NCBI GenBank assembly: GCA_003212885.1
Contig: QCOP01000009.1
Span: 1-39,714 of the forward strand
Direction of reading: 5' to 3'
Source: Prochlorococcus sp. AG-432-D11
GTDB taxonomy: Bacteria; Cyanobacteriota; Cyanobacteriia; PCC-6307; Cyanobiaceae
Length of the DNA: 39,714 nt
A program made the translations under genes and the position numbers. Below are positions 26,592 through 35,466 of this stretch, piece after piece. A model generated the notes under the pieces. The model saw nothing but the letters and a program-made list of their open reading frames with translations, was not told the DNA's origin and made no database searches. The number at the start of each line of letters is the position of its first letter. Within the stretch, counting starts at the first letter, position 1.

Positions 26592-26865
26592 TTATTTTTG
26601 ATATTTGATTTATTGCTGACAGTAGCAAGAGATTATCAAATAGATTCGAATCTGTATGGGTTTGCTGGTCTTACAGGAATTGTCTTAAATTTGGTTTTGC
26701 TTTTGATAGAAAAATTATATGTTCAACTTTAGAGAATATGAATGGCTTTGTTCAAAGAATTCCTAGATTCTAATTAAATAGAATTTTCTATTTCAAGCTA
26801 GCGTGAGGTTGCTTTTTAATTTGAGACAATATGGGTTTATATATAATTTTTAATTACGTTAGTGC
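26592..26865. other. pyrH-cobO intergenic region
   Basis: A 274-bp gap between two genes of the same strand, longer than most here. It contains a perfect 12-bp palindrome (AGATTCGAATCT, 26642-26653) and an AT-rich hairpin (ATTCTA, loop ATTAAA, TAGAAT, then TTTTC) near 26768-26790. Only very short open frames of 10 to 15 codons are present. The pyrH promoter should lie at its left end. No tRNA or known small RNA was recognised. Confidence 0.5.
26642..26653. promoter_or_regulatory. 12-bp perfect palindrome upstream of pyrH
   Basis: AGATTCGAATCT is its own reverse complement and sits 51 bp before the pyrH start on the minus strand, a place fit for a repressor or activator site. It holds TTCGAAT, which recalls a tRNA T-loop, but the flanks do not pair as a T-stem. 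Function is unproven. Confidence 0.3.
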
Positions 26866-27558
26866 CTAGAATTCAATTCCTTCTTGGGCTTTTACACCTT
26901 GCTCTTTAAAAGGATGATGTATCAACTTCATCTCTGTTACAAGATCTGCTACATCTATTAACTCTTTTTTAGCATTTCTACCTGTTAATACTACATGGGT
27001 TAGTGATGGCCTTTTTTTGATTGAATCTATCACTTCTTTAATGGAAAGATAACCTAGATTAATTGCAAAGTTAATTTCATCAAGTATTACTAATTTGTAT
27101 TCTTCTTGGTCTAGATAAAATTTTGCCTTTTCCCAAGCTTTATTAACCATATCCTTGTCTTTTTTTCGATCTTGAGTCTCCCATGTAAATCCAGATCCAA
27201 TTGCATGCCATTGAATAAGATCACCAAAACTTTTAAGAGCATTTGTCTCTCCAGGTTCCCAAGCTCCTTTAATAAACTGGATTATTGCTACTTTCTTTCT
27301 GTACCCTAATGTTCTTAGTGCTAGTCCTAATGCTGCAGTTGTTTTACCCTTTCCATGACCTGTGAAAACCAGAATTAAACTTTTTTCTTTATTCCTTTGA
27401 CTTACTCTTTTGACTTGAACCTCTTTTCTTTTTTCCATTCTTTTCTGATAGTTTATTTCACTTTTTTCATTAGTCACGTAACCTCCTACTCCAAGTGCTT
27501 GCGATGTTTCGTCAAGATCTTCTAAGTTATAATCCTTAGTTTTGTTTGATTCTTTCAT
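26866..27558 (-). CDS. cobO: Cob(I)yrinic acid a,c-diamide adenosyltransferase (CobO/BtuR/CobA family)
   Basis: Transfers the adenosyl group of ATP to reduced corrinoid, making the coenzyme form of B12. It has 230 residues. The Walker A-type loop is GHGKGKTTAALGLALRTLG near residue 68-86, where the family binds ATP. Further motifs are AIIQFIKGAWEPGE, LDEINFAINLGY and VLTGRNAKKELID. The first 55 residues are a charged extension, typical of the CobO form. It lies 40 bp downstream of the integrase-family gene on the same strand, and cobK is elsewhere in the window. Confidence 0.95.
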   Translation of the reverse strand: MKESNKTKDYNLEDLDETSQALGVGGYVTNEKSEINYQKRMEKRKEVQVKRVSQRNKEKSLILVFTGHGKGKTTAALGLALRTLGYRKKVAIIQFIKGAWEPGETNALKSFGDLIQWHAIGSGFTWETQDRKKDKDMVNKAWEKAKFYLDQEEYKLVILDEINFAINLGYLSIKEVIDSIKKRPSLTHVVLTGRNAKKELIDVADLVTEMKLIHHPFKEQGVKAQEGIEF

Positions 27559-27598
27559 ATGTTTAAACTAGAAAAAAGAATTATTTTATTTATAGCAT

Positions 27599-28765
27599 TT
27601 ATATCGCTTTAAAATTATTTTTTGTAAGGGCTCTATTTACAGCTTCTTGTTGGTCTCTTCGAGTTATCCAGTGATGGTAAGTCTTAGTATGAATTGCGAC
27701 TGAATGCCCCATCATTCTTGCTGAAACCGAATCAGGTAAACCTATATGTATTGTTCGAATAGCCCAAGCATGTCTTAGGTCATAAGGTGTCATTGGCAAT
27801 TTATATCTTCGAAATTGCTCGGAAACTCTTCTGCCAACTTTTTGTAATGTGGAAACATTTAAATTTGTATTAATTCTGGGAAGACTATCTTCTTCTGCAA
27901 GTTTATACAAATCAAACTTTTCAATCCATTCAGGGTGGAAAGGCCAAGCCTGATGCTCTCCTGTTTTCGTATTGGGAAGAACTCTTATTATATGGTCTTT
28001 ACCTTTTTTTAGGCTAGATAAATCACAAAAAAATACTTCGTGATTCCTTAATCCAAAAGTTGCCATTAATCCAAAAACTAATTTCCATTTTGAGTTGTTT
28101 ATTTTATTAAATGAATCCAGAATTAATTCGTCGCTTGGTAATTCTCTAAACTTTGCCTTTTTTAGTCCATAACCATATGAAATATTTTTCCAGTTATCTG
28201 GTAATTTTATTTTTAGATGTTTAGCGAATGCTCTAAGGGCTGTGCCACACTGCAAACGGCTTCTACTGTTTTCGGAATAACTAAGTAGAGTTCTTAGAAA
28301 TGAATCTGAATTGAAGAGATCTTTGTCTATGCCAACTTCTCTCTCTAGTCTTCTTAAGTAAGGTAGATAAGCTGATTCCCAATTTGTTTCGATGCTAGAT
28401 TTTGAAGAAGATAAATTATAGTTTGCAAAGAATATTTTTTTGAAATCAGTAATTTCTTTATAAAAATTATGAGATCTTGAGAACGGATTTTCAGTACTTA
28501 ATCCCCTGCCCCAGTTTTCCCAAGAGAATTGATTGTGTTCAAGTTGTAGCGAAATTAATTGAAGGAGCTCTTTAGCTTTGGAAAGACCATGCTCATTTGC
28601 TTCTATGCCTAAACTTATTCTCTGGTTTCTTAGGGACTTTGGGGATCTTTGACAAGGAAGAGACCCTCTAATGCTAAGCTTTCTACCTCTTCTTTCAATT
28701 CGCAACTTACTTCCCTCTTCAGAAAGAGTCTTGTTGAAATGCTCTAATTCTTGATTAAAGTTCAT
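27599..28765 (-). CDS. Tyrosine recombinase / integrase-family protein
   Basis: A 388-residue site-specific recombinase. The catalytic half has Arg240 in FGLRNHEV, Lys267 in NTKTGEHQAW, box II as TPYDLRHAWAIR with Arg331, His354 in MMGHS, and the nucleophile Tyr363 in HTKTYHHW. The box II position that is usually His is Tyr328, as in a number of phage-like enzymes. The N-terminal 230 residues carry a SAM-like core-binding region. There is no prophage, tRNA or att-like duplication around it, and it is wedged between cobO and hemH, so it looks like a settled chromosomal gene. A XerC/D-like duty is possible but unproven. Confidence 0.87.
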   Translation of the reverse strand: MNFNQELEHFNKTLSEEGSKLRIERRGRKLSIRGSLPCQRSPKSLRNQRISLGIEANEHGLSKAKELLQLISLQLEHNQFSWENWGRGLSTENPFSRSHNFYKEITDFKKIFFANYNLSSSKSSIETNWESAYLPYLRRLEREVGIDKDLFNSDSFLRTLLSYSENSRSRLQCGTALRAFAKHLKIKLPDNWKNISYGYGLKKAKFRELPSDELILDSFNKINNSKWKLVFGLMATFGLRNHEVFFCDLSSLKKGKDHIIRVLPNTKTGEHQAWPFHPEWIEKFDLYKLAEEDSLPRINTNLNVSTLQKVGRRVSEQFRRYKLPMTPYDLRHAWAIRTIHIGLPDSVSARMMGHSVAIHTKTYHHWITRRDQQEAVNRALTKNNFKAI

Positions 28766-28774
28766 TTGTATAAT

Positions 28775-28803
28775 TGGTTATAGTTACCTTGACGTCATAA
28801 CCA
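28775..28803. repeat. 7-bp inverted repeat between integrase gene and hemH
   Basis: TGGTTAT (28775-28781) and ATAACCA (28797-28803) are perfect inverted repeats with a 15-bp spacer. They lie in the 74-bp gap between the divergent integrase-family and hemH start codons. The position fits an operator for either gene. The spacer is longer than the 6 to 8 bp of a usual tyrosine recombinase core, which weakens a recombination-site reading. Confidence 0.4.
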
Positions 28804-28839
28804 GTTAGGCTCAAGCCCTAAGTAGGAATTTTTTTTAAA

Positions 28840-30015
28840 ATGAAGCGGGTTGGCATCCTCTTGATGAATCTAGGGGGGCCTGAACGAATAAAAGATGTTG
28901 GCCCTTTCTTATATAATCTTTTTTCTGATCCAGAGATTATCAGGCTTCCTATTCCTGCATTTCAGAAGCCGTTGGCTTGGCTAATAAGTACTCTTAGAAG
29001 TTCTAGGTCTCAAAAAGCTTATGAAGCAATTGGAGGAGGCTCTCCTCTAAGGCGAATCACAGAGCAACAAGCCAGAGAATTACAAAGTGTACTTAGACAG
29101 AGAGGAATTTATGCAACTTCTTATGTTGCAATGAGGTATTGGCATCCTTTTACTGAGTCAGCAGTTGCAGATATTAAGGCAGATGGAATTAATGAAGTTG
29201 TTGTTCTTCCCCTATACCCTCATTTTTCAATCAGTACAAGTGGATCTAGCTTTAGAGAACTCAGCAGATTAAGGAGTTCTGATAAAGATTTTAGAGAGTT
29301 ACCTATTCGATGCATAAGAAGTTGGTTTGATAATCAAGGTTATATACGTTCTATGGCCGAACTCATTTCAGAGAAAATCCTTGCTAGCCAATCACCTAAA
29401 GATGCACATGTTTGTTTTACTGCACATGGAGTGCCAAGAAGTTATGTAGAGGAAGCAGGGGATCCTTATAAAGATGAAATAGAAGATTGCTCGATCTTAA
29501 TTATCGATCAACTTGAAACTATTTTAGGATTTAGCAATGCATATACTTTGTCTTATCAAAGTAGAGTTGGACCTGAGGAATGGTTAAAACCTTATACTGA
29601 AGATGTACTTGAAAAGCTTGGCTCTGATGGGGTAAAAGAATTGGTTGTAGTTCCTATAAGTTTTGTCAGTGAACACATAGAGACTTTGGAGGAAATTGAT
29701 ATCGAATATAAAGAAATTGCCTTAAAGAATGGTATAAACAATTTTTTAAGAGTAAGAGCTTTGGATACTTATCCCTTATTTATTGAAGGGCTTGCTGACT
29801 TAGTAACTGCATGCTTAGAGGGGCCAGAAGTAAGTTTAGATGAAGCATCGCGTTTACCAGATAGAGTAAAGCTCTATCCACAAGAGAAATGGCAATGGGG
29901 TTGGAACAATAGCGCGGAAGTCTGGAATGGCAGAGTAGCTATGATAGTTTTTTTGATTTTCCTTTTTGAATTAATTAGTGGAAAAGGTCCTCTTCATGGA
30001 ATAGGCCTACTTTGA
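28840..30015 (+). CDS. hemH: Ferrochelatase with C-terminal chlorophyll a/b-binding-like domain
   Basis: Inserts ferrous iron into protoporphyrin IX to form haem. It has 391 residues, about 65 longer than plain bacterial enzymes. The catalytic domain shows [11 protein letters not shown] at the N-terminus, [11 protein letters not shown] with the active-site His, [12 protein letters not shown] and [14 protein letters not shown]. After residue about 345 comes a linker ([15 protein letters not shown]) and a single helix with [20 protein letters not shown], the chlorophyll-binding motif of high-light-inducible proteins. That tail is typical of cyanobacteria and plastids and links haem synthesis to chlorophyll status. 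It is divergent from the integrase-family gene; an AGGAA lies upstream of the ATG. Confidence 0.97.
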   Translation: MKRVGILLMNLGGPERIKDVGPFLYNLFSDPEIIRLPIPAFQKPLAWLISTLRSSRSQKAYEAIGGGSPLRRITEQQARELQSVLRQRGIYATSYVAMRYWHPFTESAVADIKADGINEVVVLPLYPHFSISTSGSSFRELSRLRSSDKDFRELPIRCIRSWFDNQGYIRSMAELISEKILASQSPKDAHVCFTAHGVPRSYVEEAGDPYKDEIEDCSILIIDQLETILGFSNAYTLSYQSRVGPEEWLKPYTEDVLEKLGSDGVKELVVVPISFVSEHIETLEEIDIEYKEIALKNGINNFLRVRALDTYPLFIEGLADLVTACLEGPEVSLDEASRLPDRVKLYPQEKWQWGWNNSAEVWNGRVAMIVFLIFLFELISGKGPLHGIGLL

Positions 30016-30157
30016 AAGTTTGGACAATTAAGTGAAGAGTGTTTTTAAAGATGAATTATTAAATAAGAATTCAGTTATTAATTTTATTTTGTTATTTTCT
30101 AGGCAAATAGAGCTTTGTCGCTATAGCATTCATTGAAAGACTAAGAAAGTTGTTGCC

Positions 30158-31921
30158 GTGACTCTGACTTCATCACTTTTAGACCTAGGTGATTCAGAAA
30201 ATCAGGAAAAGAATAAGAATCTGCTTTCAGGAGCAGATGCTCTAATGGATTCACTTCGATCTCACGGAGTTGAAATAATTTTTGGATACCCTGGTGGGGC
30301 AATCCTACCAATATATGACGCTGTTTATAAGGCTGAAAAAGATGGTTGGTTGAAGCATTTTCTTGTACGCCATGAGCAAGGTGCGTCTCATGCTGCAGAT
30401 GGATTTGCTAGAGCAACGGGAAAGGTTGGAGTTTGCTTTGGGACATCGGGACCTGGTGCAACAAATCTTGTTACTGGCATTGCTACTGCACAAATGGATT
30501 CTATTCCTCTTGTTGTAGTTACAGGCCAAGTTCCCAGGCCTGCTATTGGCACTGATGCATTTCAAGAAACAGATATTTTTGGCATTACTCTTCCTATTGT
30601 CAAACATTCATGGGTTGTTAGAGACCCAAGGGATATTGCAACTGTTGTTGCTCAAGCATTTTTAATTGCATCTTCTGGAAGACCTGGTCCCGTTTTAATA
30701 GATATTCCTAAAGACGTAGGTGTTGAAGAGTTTGAATATTCTCCTGTTAAGCCAGGGTCAGTCCTGCCTCAGGGTTTTCGACTTCCTTCTAACCCAGATG
30801 CCTTAGAAATATCTAAAGCTTTAGATTTAATTGAAAAGGCAGAAAACCCTCTTTTGTATGTAGGGGGAGGAGCGATTTCATCAGGTGCTCATGAATCTTT
30901 AGCTAAAATCGCGGAATATTTTCAAATTCCTGTAACCACTACTTTAATGGGCAAAGGAGCTTTTGATGAAAGAGATAAACTCTCTGTAGGGATGCTTGGA
31001 ATGCATGGAACAGCCTATGCAAATCTTGCAGTTACTCAATGCGATTTACTTATAGCTGTAGGTGCCCGTTTTGATGATCGAGTTACTGGAAAACTTGATA
31101 CTTTTGCCCCAAGAGCAAAAGTAGTTCATTTTGATATAGACCCAGCAGAAGTAAATAAAAATAGAGATGCCAATATATCTGTTTTAGGAGATGTAGGTAC
31201 CAGTTTGAAAATGATTGTTGATTTGATGAAAAAGAGAAAAAAGAATCCAAAAATTTCTTCTTGGATAAGCCAAATAGAAGTTTGGAAAAAACATCATCCT
31301 TTATTTTCGCCTCCTAAAGAAGGTGAAATTTTTCCTCAAGAGGTGCTTATTGATATAAGGGATTTAGTTCCAGAGGCTTTTATTACTACTGATGTAGGCC
31401 AGCATCAAATGTGGGCTGCTCAATATCTTAAGAATGGTCCACGTAAGTGGATTAGCAGTGCTGGTTTAGGAACAATGGGTTTTGGTATGCCCTCTGCTAT
31501 GGGAGTTCAGGCAGCTTTCCCAGATTCTAAGGTGATTTGCATTGCAGGAGATGCAAGTATTTTGATGAATATTCAAGAATTAGGGACAATATCTCAATAC
31601 AAATTAAAAACCAAAATAATTATAATTAATAATCATTGGCAAGGAATGGTTCGTCAATGGCAAGAAAGCTTCTATCAAGAGAGATATTCTGCTTCAGACA
31701 TGCTCCCAGGCGAACCTAATTTTGTTGCACTTGCAGAAGCTTTTGGAGTTAAAGGTGTGGTAATTAAGAATAGAGAAGAACTTAAACCAAAACTTTTTGA
31801 GGCTTTGACTTTCGACGGACCAGTCTTAGTAGATGTTCACGTTCGAAGAAGTGAAAATTGTTATCCCATGGTTCCTCCAGGCAAAAGCAATGCCCAAATG
31901 GTTGGTGTACCTAATCTCTAA
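30158..31921 (+). CDS. ilvB: Acetolactate synthase large (catalytic) subunit
   Basis: Thiamine-diphosphate enzyme that condenses pyruvate to acetolactate or acetohydroxybutyrate, first step of branched-chain amino acid synthesis. It has 587 residues. The catalytic Glu lies in VRHEQGASHAADGFARATG. Other blocks are GTSGPGATNLVTGIA, TGQVPRPAIGTDAFQE, the FAD-region GARFDDRVTG and the ThDP-binding CIAGDASILMNIQEL followed by NNHWQGMVRQWQE. The GTG at 30158 is the start; no in-frame ATG fits better before the conserved region. It needs a small subunit (IlvH), not in this window. It is 142 bp from hemH and has its own leader. Confidence 0.97.
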   Translation: MTLTSSLLDLGDSENQEKNKNLLSGADALMDSLRSHGVEIIFGYPGGAILPIYDAVYKAEKDGWLKHFLVRHEQGASHAADGFARATGKVGVCFGTSGPGATNLVTGIATAQMDSIPLVVVTGQVPRPAIGTDAFQETDIFGITLPIVKHSWVVRDPRDIATVVAQAFLIASSGRPGPVLIDIPKDVGVEEFEYSPVKPGSVLPQGFRLPSNPDALEISKALDLIEKAENPLLYVGGGAISSGAHESLAKIAEYFQIPVTTTLMGKGAFDERDKLSVGMLGMHGTAYANLAVTQCDLLIAVGARFDDRVTGKLDTFAPRAKVVHFDIDPAEVNKNRDANISVLGDVGTSLKMIVDLMKKRKKNPKISSWISQIEVWKKHHPLFSPPKEGEIFPQEVLIDIRDLVPEAFITTDVGQHQMWAAQYLKNGPRKWISSAGLGTMGFGMPSAMGVQAAFPDSKVICIAGDASILMNIQELGTISQYKLKTKIIIINNHWQGMVRQWQESFYQERYSASDMLPGEPNFVALAEAFGVKGVVIKNREELKPKLFEALTFDGPVLVDVHVRRSENCYPMVPPGKSNAQMVGVPNL

Positions 31922-32015
31922 ATACTTGCCTTAAAAATATTTAACATAAGTACATATAATTTTAGAAATCTATTGATCTACTTAGGATGGATTTGTTAAT
32001 CTAAAAAGTCTTTTT

Positions 32016-32381
32016 ATGAATAAATTTATATTTGTTTCATGCCTCTTATTTGTATTCTTTTTTTTTAAACCTAATCAAATTTCTGCTGCCAAGGTATTCC
32101 AAGTTAGTAATGCATCTCTTTTACAAATAGGAGATGACAATAGAGTATATCCAGTAAGGATTGCTTGTATAGAAGTTCATAGTAATAAAGAGGTTGCTAC
32201 TGTTGAATGGTTGAAAAAAGAATTACCCAGGAATCAAAAGGTTAATTTGAAACCATTAAGTTTTGAAGATGGAATTATGGTTGCAAAGGTTATTTCTATT
32301 GGCTCTATGAGAGACATAGGAGAGGAAATGATGTCTCAGGGATTTGCTTTGAATACGTGTGGAATAGACGAGGTAAATTAA
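32016..32381 (+). CDS. Small exported protein with SNase-like fold, active site degenerate
   Basis: A 121-residue protein. The first 24 residues are a clear signal peptide (FIFVSCLLFVFFFF, cleavage after QISA or SAA). The mature part resembles a staphylococcal nuclease OB fold: VYPVRIACIEVHSNKEVA, EWLKKELPRNQKVNLKPL, DGIMVAKVISIGSMRDIGEEMMSQGFA. The Arg that begins the first active-site strand is present (VRIACI) but the YGR segment with the second catalytic Arg reads DGIMVA. Nuclease activity is therefore doubtful. It is 94 bp from ilvB and converges with pgeF. Confidence 0.68.
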   Translation: MNKFIFVSCLLFVFFFFKPNQISAAKVFQVSNASLLQIGDDNRVYPVRIACIEVHSNKEVATVEWLKKELPRNQKVNLKPLSFEDGIMVAKVISIGSMRDIGEEMMSQGFALNTCGIDEVN

Positions 32382-32399
32382 TTTCGTGTTTCTTTGAAA

Positions 32400-33200
32400 T
32401 TATACTTTCTTTGGAATAATATAACTGTACTGTCTATTAATTGATTTTTCTCTTCTCCAGGAATTAAACAAGTCCGAATCAGAAAAAGTGCAATTTTTAT
32501 TAATACTAATGTTGTTGTCTGGCACCCCCTCCAACATCAGTTGGTAATAAGCGATTGTTCTTAAGTCAACGTTTGTTTTTTTCTTGAATTTTAAATAATC
32601 AAAACCTTCTTGATTAAATAATCTAATTTTATCATTCACATGTTTGCTTTGAGAAGTTGATATATTATTTTTGGTTGTAATTGTTTGATAAAGTTTTTTG
32701 GCTGTATTGATGTCAACCTCATAATTTTTGCCACTTATAGACGGGCCAATTGCTACTAATAGATCAAATCTTTTGCAGCCATATTTTTCTAGTTCCTCTA
32801 TGGTTTTTTGTATTACTTGAAGTGAGAGACCTCTCCATCCAGCATGAGTTGCAGCTACCATTCCATTGACAGGGTTTGCGAATAATAATGGAATGCAATC
32901 AGCTGAGTAGATCCAAAGACTTTGATTGGGATCATTAGATATGCAACTATCTGCTTCATTATTTTGACTAGTATTTATTGTAGATACCTTAATAACTTTA
33001 TTGCCATGAACTTGTCTGTTTTTATAGATATATTTTTGTTTGTCTTTTCGTTCAAAATATGACTCTAAGTTTAAATTATTGCTGAGCTTTGTTAGGAATT
33101 TATGTTCAAATCCATTGTTTAGTAGTAAATTTGATTGTAGAAATTTTTTCTCTGGTTCTAATATCCATCCTTTAGAAATAGTTTGTTCATTGGGATTCAT
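32400..33200 (-). CDS. pgeF: PgeF/YfiH-family multicopper-oxidase-like protein
   Basis: A 266-residue member of the laccase-domain family (DUF152), reported in other bacteria as a purine nucleoside-active enzyme and as a peptidoglycan editing factor. The metal ligands of the family are present: His in RQVHGNKVI, Cys in YSADCIPLLF and His in THAGWRGLSL. GPSISGKNYEVD and a late LRTIAYYQL block follow. The cyanobacterial role is not known, so both names should be held loosely. It lies 36 bp after the Tab2-like gene and ends close to the SNase-like gene on the other strand, where an AT-rich 7-bp inverted repeat spans 32379-32402. Confidence 0.9.
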   Translation of the reverse strand: MNPNEQTISKGWILEPEKKFLQSNLLLNNGFEHKFLTKLSNNLNLESYFERKDKQKYIYKNRQVHGNKVIKVSTINTSQNNEADSCISNDPNQSLWIYSADCIPLLFANPVNGMVAATHAGWRGLSLQVIQKTIEELEKYGCKRFDLLVAIGPSISGKNYEVDINTAKKLYQTITTKNNISTSQSKHVNDKIRLFNQEGFDYLKFKKKTNVDLRTIAYYQLMLEGVPDNNISINKNCTFSDSDLFNSWRREKSINRQYSYIIPKKV

Positions 33201-33236
33201 TTTTTCTATATAAGTTTATATTTAAACTTCGTTTTA

Positions 33237-34124
33237 TTAGGTGAAAGAATAAATCATATCTTTAAGCATCCAGAAACCAGAAATTTTTTGTTCATTTGGT
33301 GATGGCTGCACAGAAATAAATTGAAGTCCTTCAGATTGTTCTCTCGTCTGAGCAAAGTCTAAGTAGGCTTTTTGAGCAATATCTTTAGGGAGATCAGTAA
33401 CTAACCATCGACTTGATTGTCCAGCTTCTAGAAGTAATTGATTTTTTTCCACTAGAAGTCTTACTGGCTCTATGCCGCTTAACCACGCTGATAATGCTAG
33501 GGATCTGTTTTTGCTGAATAGTCTTAACCCTGGGATAAGACTTTCTTGATTTAAGGAAGGGTTTATTGGGACTAATTCATTAAATTCAAGTGGCCAATCT
33601 TGGGCTTCTTTGAGGCTGGAAATAGGTAGAGAGGCTAGGCTCAATGAATCCCCTCTAAGTGCTTCAGGTAAGGGGATTGCCTGATTGAGGATTGGCTCTG
33701 GAGGTGGGGCAATAGGACCAGAAATAAAACCTTTCTCTTTTGGATAAATTTCTCTTTCTCTTGTACTAATCCATTCAAGAAGTGAATATGTCCTTTTGCT
33801 TTCAATTACATCAATGCCAATGTTTTCAGCAGCTTTTTTTATCATGGTTTTCATGGAAATTCTCCAGCATCGAATTTTGGATGGTTTTTGCCATCCTTCT
33901 CTTTCTGAATTTTCTAGAGCTTCTTTAAGTGCGTTAGTAAGCCAAATTGAGTTAACTTCATTAGCAGGGCATCTTTTCTCCCATCTAAATGAATTTGAAT
34001 TACTAAATCTTTGAGAAGTTGTTATTAGAAGTTCCCACCTTTTTTTTCCGTCAGATTCAATTACTGGTCTTGAATAAAAATCTAATTCCCAATCTGCATT
34101 TTTCATTTGGTCAGAATAAGTCAT
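33237..34124 (-). CDS. Tab2/Atab2-like RNA-binding protein (DUF1092)
   Basis: A 295-residue cyanobacterial protein recognised by the N-terminal WELDFYSRPVIESDGKKRWE block, LRCWR-like KIRCWRISMKTMI, the Pro-rich middle with GPIAPPPEPILNQAIPLPE, and the C-terminal GFWMLKDM. Its algal relative Tab2 and plant Atab2 bind AU-rich RNA and help translate psaB and other photosystem messages; the same task in Prochlorococcus is inferred. It starts 7 bp after the S1-like gene ends and lies before pgeF, so the three probably form a transcript. Two RNA-binding translation factors side by side strengthens the case for a shared function. Confidence 0.88.
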   Translation of the reverse strand: MTYSDQMKNADWELDFYSRPVIESDGKKRWELLITTSQRFSNSNSFRWEKRCPANEVNSIWLTNALKEALENSEREGWQKPSKIRCWRISMKTMIKKAAENIGIDVIESKRTYSLLEWISTREREIYPKEKGFISGPIAPPPEPILNQAIPLPEALRGDSLSLASLPISSLKEAQDWPLEFNELVPINPSLNQESLIPGLRLFSKNRSLALSAWLSGIEPVRLLVEKNQLLLEAGQSSRWLVTDLPKDIAQKAYLDFAQTREQSEGLQFISVQPSPNEQKISGFWMLKDMIYSFT

Positions 34125-34131
34125 CTTTCAT

Positions 34132-35400
34132 TCATTCAGATGCAGATGTAGATTCATCAACTTTATTGACTAATGTTTGAGCTTTTTGGGCACGCTCTTC
34201 AGCTTCATTCATGATTTTGTTTTTATCAACAATAATTTCTCCTGGGGTTGACTCAAGAAGAGCTGTATTAAGTCCTATTCGGCCTCTTCTAATATCAAGT
34301 TCCGTAATCAGTGCCTTTAACTGATCTCCTTGCTCAAAAACTTCTCTAAGTGATCTAAGGCTTCCATTTGTGATCATTGACTGATGAAGTAGCCCACTTA
34401 TTCCTCCAATATCAACAAAAAAGCCATAAGGTTTGACTGAAAGCACTTTGCCTTCAACAAGTTGACCCAATTTAAGTTCCGAGAACTTAGCTACAATTAA
34501 AGCTTTTTTTTCTGAGAGAATTAATTTTCTAGTATCTGGATTTACTTCAATAAATGCTACAGCCAATGTTTTGCCCACTAGTGCCTCGTGACTCTCTCTT
34601 GAACCAAGTTGCGATCTAGGAATAAATCCTCTTAATCCTTCTAAATCACATGTCACACCACCTCTGTTAAATCCATTAACTTTGATACGCACTACTTGGC
34701 CTTCCTTTTCAAGTTCTACAACCTTTTCCCAGCTTTTTCTTAGTTCAAGAGCTCTACAACTAATGGTGACCATTCCATCAGCATTTTGTTCTCTTGTTAC
34801 TAAGACCTCAAGCTTTAAACCTTTTGGGAAGCGTTCTTTGAAATTTGTTATCACACCTAATCCACATTCATGTTTAGGCATAAATCCAGGTGCTTTCCCG
34901 CCAATATCAACGTAAACCCCATCGCTTTCAATACCTATGACAGAACCGGTTGCAATTTCTCCTGTTGTGCCAACTGGCTGGTTTTGATCTAATGCCGCAA
35001 GGAACTCATCTTCATCAAAGTCATACTCATCTACAGTTCTTTCTGAAAAAGTTGGTTGATCCAACTCATTATTGCTATTTCCCTTAAAAGACTCATTATC
35101 AAGCAGATCGGCCATAGAAAGGGGTTCTTCTTTTCTAGGCTCTTTGGAATTTAATGAAGTTGATCTTCTAGATTCTAATTCTGTTGAGTTGTTTTCATTA
35201 AATTTATTCGATCGTTCTACTTTAGAAGCTGCATTGGGAGATACAACAGAATTTTTTGGGTCTTTTAAAGAAGGGTTGATTTTTTCTTCTACTTCTTCTT
35301 TGCGACTTATGTGCACTACTTGGATTGGCTTGCGCGGGGGATTGAGCACCTTCCTGGGAGGGTTTGATTTGCTTGGTTGAGAGCTTCCTTGATTGGCCAT
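34132..35400 (-). CDS. rps1b: S1-domain RNA-binding protein (30S ribosomal protein S1 homologue, short form)
   Basis: A 422-residue protein with a long flexible N-terminus (residues 1 to about 140, Pro-, Ser- and acid-rich) and then three S1 OB repeats. The first (about 145-212) has GSVIGIESDGVYVDIGGKAPGF. The second (about 230-295) has NGFNRGGVTCDLEGLRGFIP. The third (about 312-385) has GKVLSVKPYGFFVDIGGISGL. Three repeats and this gene context match the smaller of the two S1 proteins of cyanobacteria (Rps1b/Nbp1), while the main RpsA is elsewhere. It may bind messages for ribosome recruitment. The N-terminal tail is the odd part, with no clear family counterpart. It heads the pgeF transcript. 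Confidence 0.88.
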   Translation of the reverse strand: MANQGSSQPSKSNPPRKVLNPPRKPIQVVHISRKEEVEEKINPSLKDPKNSVVSPNAASKVERSNKFNENNSTELESRRSTSLNSKEPRKEEPLSMADLLDNESFKGNSNNELDQPTFSERTVDEYDFDEDEFLAALDQNQPVGTTGEIATGSVIGIESDGVYVDIGGKAPGFMPKHECGLGVITNFKERFPKGLKLEVLVTREQNADGMVTISCRALELRKSWEKVVELEKEGQVVRIKVNGFNRGGVTCDLEGLRGFIPRSQLGSRESHEALVGKTLAVAFIEVNPDTRKLILSEKKALIVAKFSELKLGQLVEGKVLSVKPYGFFVDIGGISGLLHQSMITNGSLRSLREVFEQGDQLKALITELDIRRGRIGLNTALLESTPGEIIVDKNKIMNEAEERAQKAQTLVNKVDESTSASE

Positions 35401-35466
35401 AGGGCCTTATGTGTTTATCAATTATATATTCTTTCATGGAAGGCTAAATTAATTAATGATTGAGGC

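Noticed and set aside
26642-26653. TTCGAAT resembling a tRNA T-loop
   Set aside because: The flanks do not form a T-stem, and no anticodon or acceptor stem is present on either strand.
27599-28765. Integrase as a sign of a prophage or genomic island
   Set aside because: The flanks are housekeeping genes with normal composition, with no phage genes, tRNA target or flanking direct repeats.
32379-32402. TAATTTC / GAAATTA inverted repeat between two convergent genes as a terminator
   Set aside because: The stem is AT-only and no T run follows on either side; too weak to call.
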